Shown here: positions 5,472 to 6,123 of the stretch, in pieces
Numbering within the stretch: the first letter of the stretch is position 1
How the letters are laid out: each line of letters opens with the position of its first letter
Assembly (NCBI GenBank): GCA_024641465.1
Contig: JAHEDB010000148.1
Location: forward strand, 1-6,123
Origin: Chromatiales bacterium
GTDB lineage: Bacteria; Pseudomonadota; Gammaproteobacteria; UBA6429; Thiohalophilaceae
Direction: 5' to 3'
DNA length: 6,123 nucleotides
Notes under the pieces: generated by a model
What the model was told of the DNA's origin: nothing
Database searches by the model: none
The model's input: the letters and a program-made list of their open reading frames with translations, nothing else
Position numbers and translations under genes: made by a program

Positions 5472-6123
5472 GTGAATTTATCGTATTGGAAGAAAGACTG
5501 GTTTATTGGTCTGCTGGTCGCATTCATATTCCTGATCCTGGCGGCAACCGATGGTCTGCGTGGGCTGGATCTGGCGGCGTATGACTGGGGCGTGCGCTTC
5601 TCTTCCAATAAAAAGGCCAATCAGGATGTGGTCGTTATTGCCATCGACGATGCGGCCTTGCAGGAAATGGGCAGCTGGCCCTGGCCGCGCGACATCATGG
5701 CCAGTCTGACCTCACAACTTATCGAGGCACATCCGAGTGTCATTGGTTATGCCCTGTCGTTTGATACCCGCCAAAGCGGACGCAGCCTCGATGCCCTCAA
5801 TGAACTCAAATCGGCCGTCAATCAATCCAGCGCCATCCGCCTGTTGTTAAAGCGGGTGGAGACCGGTCTGGATACGGATCAGACCTTTGCCAATAGTTTG
5901 CAAAAGGCCGGCCGCATTGTGATGGCGGTGCCCTATCAGTTACAGGGCGATACCGATAAGCCGACGGCCTTGCAATTGAGTGAGGATGTTAAGCGCTACG
6001 GTATTCCGAAGGTCAGCGACGGGCGAGGCAAGCTGGCGAACTGGTTTGAACCCGACCCGGTACCGGTCGCCGGTCTGGCCTTTCCACCGATCCAGGAGTT
6101 GAGCCGCTTCGCCGGGGCGCTGG
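5472..6123 (+). CDS. CHASE2-domain sensor protein (probable receptor Ser/Thr kinase or cyclase), 3' end outside window
   Basis: Partial gene, 217 full codons visible. The GTG at 5472 is the only usable start between the upstream in-frame TAG (5415-5417) and the conserved protein. A short basic N-terminus (SYWKKDW) leads into a membrane helix at about residues 11-26. An extracytoplasmic CHASE2 sensor domain follows, with its hallmarks AYDWGVRF (36-43) and VVVIAIDDAALQEMGSWPWPRD (53-74, shown by the IDD and GxWPWPR cores). CHASE2 domains sense unknown signals and precede kinases, adenylate/diguanylate cyclases or histidine kinases. The N-terminal sequence most recalls CHASE2 Ser/Thr kinases of sulfur-oxidising gammaproteobacteria, but the output domain is not in the window. 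The frame is intact to the edge. It follows aspS after a 250-bp gap rich in inverted repeats, so it is probably transcribed on its own. The CHASE2 call is firm; the output type is inference. Confidence 0.88.
   Translation, partial: MNLSYWKKDWFIGLLVAFIFLILAATDGLRGLDLAAYDWGVRFSSNKKANQDVVVIAIDDAALQEMGSWPWPRDIMASLTSQLIEAHPSVIGYALSFDTRQSGRSLDALNELKSAVNQSSAIRLLLKRVETGLDTDQTFANSLQKAGRIVMAVPYQLQGDTDKPTALQLSEDVKRYGIPKVSDGRGKLANWFEPDPVPVAGLAFPPIQELSRFAGAL

Noticed and set aside
5147..5620. 157-codon minus-strand open frame covering the aspS-CHASE2 spacer
   Set aside because: Low-complexity product with scattered Arg/Ser/Cys and no domain. It overlaps both the aspS end and the conserved CHASE2 start.

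Overview
The window looks like chromosomal DNA of a gammaproteobacterium, probably from the free-living Chromatiales / sulfur-oxidiser side rather than the enteric side. The aspartyl-tRNA synthetase reads like the Pseudomonas-type enzyme, the fmdB-aspS order is common in that class, and the GC-rich codon use is even across all genes. The placement is inferred from protein resemblance recalled from memory, not from a search. I see no mobile element, CRISPR array, tRNA or rRNA.

Left half, minus strand (about 2897 down to 1): a tightly packed three-gene operon. It runs from an AMP phosphorylase / 'type 2 thymidine phosphorylase' family enzyme, to a PRPP synthetase paralogue of the short archaeal-like kind, to a DUF1614-type polytopic membrane protein cut by the window edge. 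The gaps between genes are 6 nt (or 0 with an alternative start) and 3 nt, so translation is probably coupled. By family knowledge, the first enzyme splits nucleoside monophosphates or nucleosides into base and (phospho)ribose-1-phosphate, and the second makes PRPP, the cofactor for recapturing bases. Together they suggest a nucleotide-ribose recycling module. The membrane protein's role in it is unknown.

Middle (2898-3071): a divergent promoter region. A perfect TATAAT faces right toward fmdB. The side facing the phosphorylase operon carries a nested inverted repeat but no convincing promoter.

Right half, plus strand: fmdB (small zinc ribbon, 3072-3314), a 122-bp spacer with a GC-rich hairpin, and aspS (3437-5221). 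The aspS product carries the two N-terminal residues associated with non-discriminating AspRS. Next come a 250-bp non-coding stretch with several strong inverted repeats, and the first 217 codons of a CHASE2-domain sensor protein (5472 to the edge), probably a receptor Ser/Thr kinase or cyclase whose output domain lies outside.

The most interesting items are the phosphorylase-PRPP synthetase-DUF1614 operon, the possibly structured leader before the CHASE2 gene (a 13-bp stem and competing helices that could mask the ribosome-binding site), and the predicted tRNA-Asn mischarging by AspRS. None is proven by the sequence alone.
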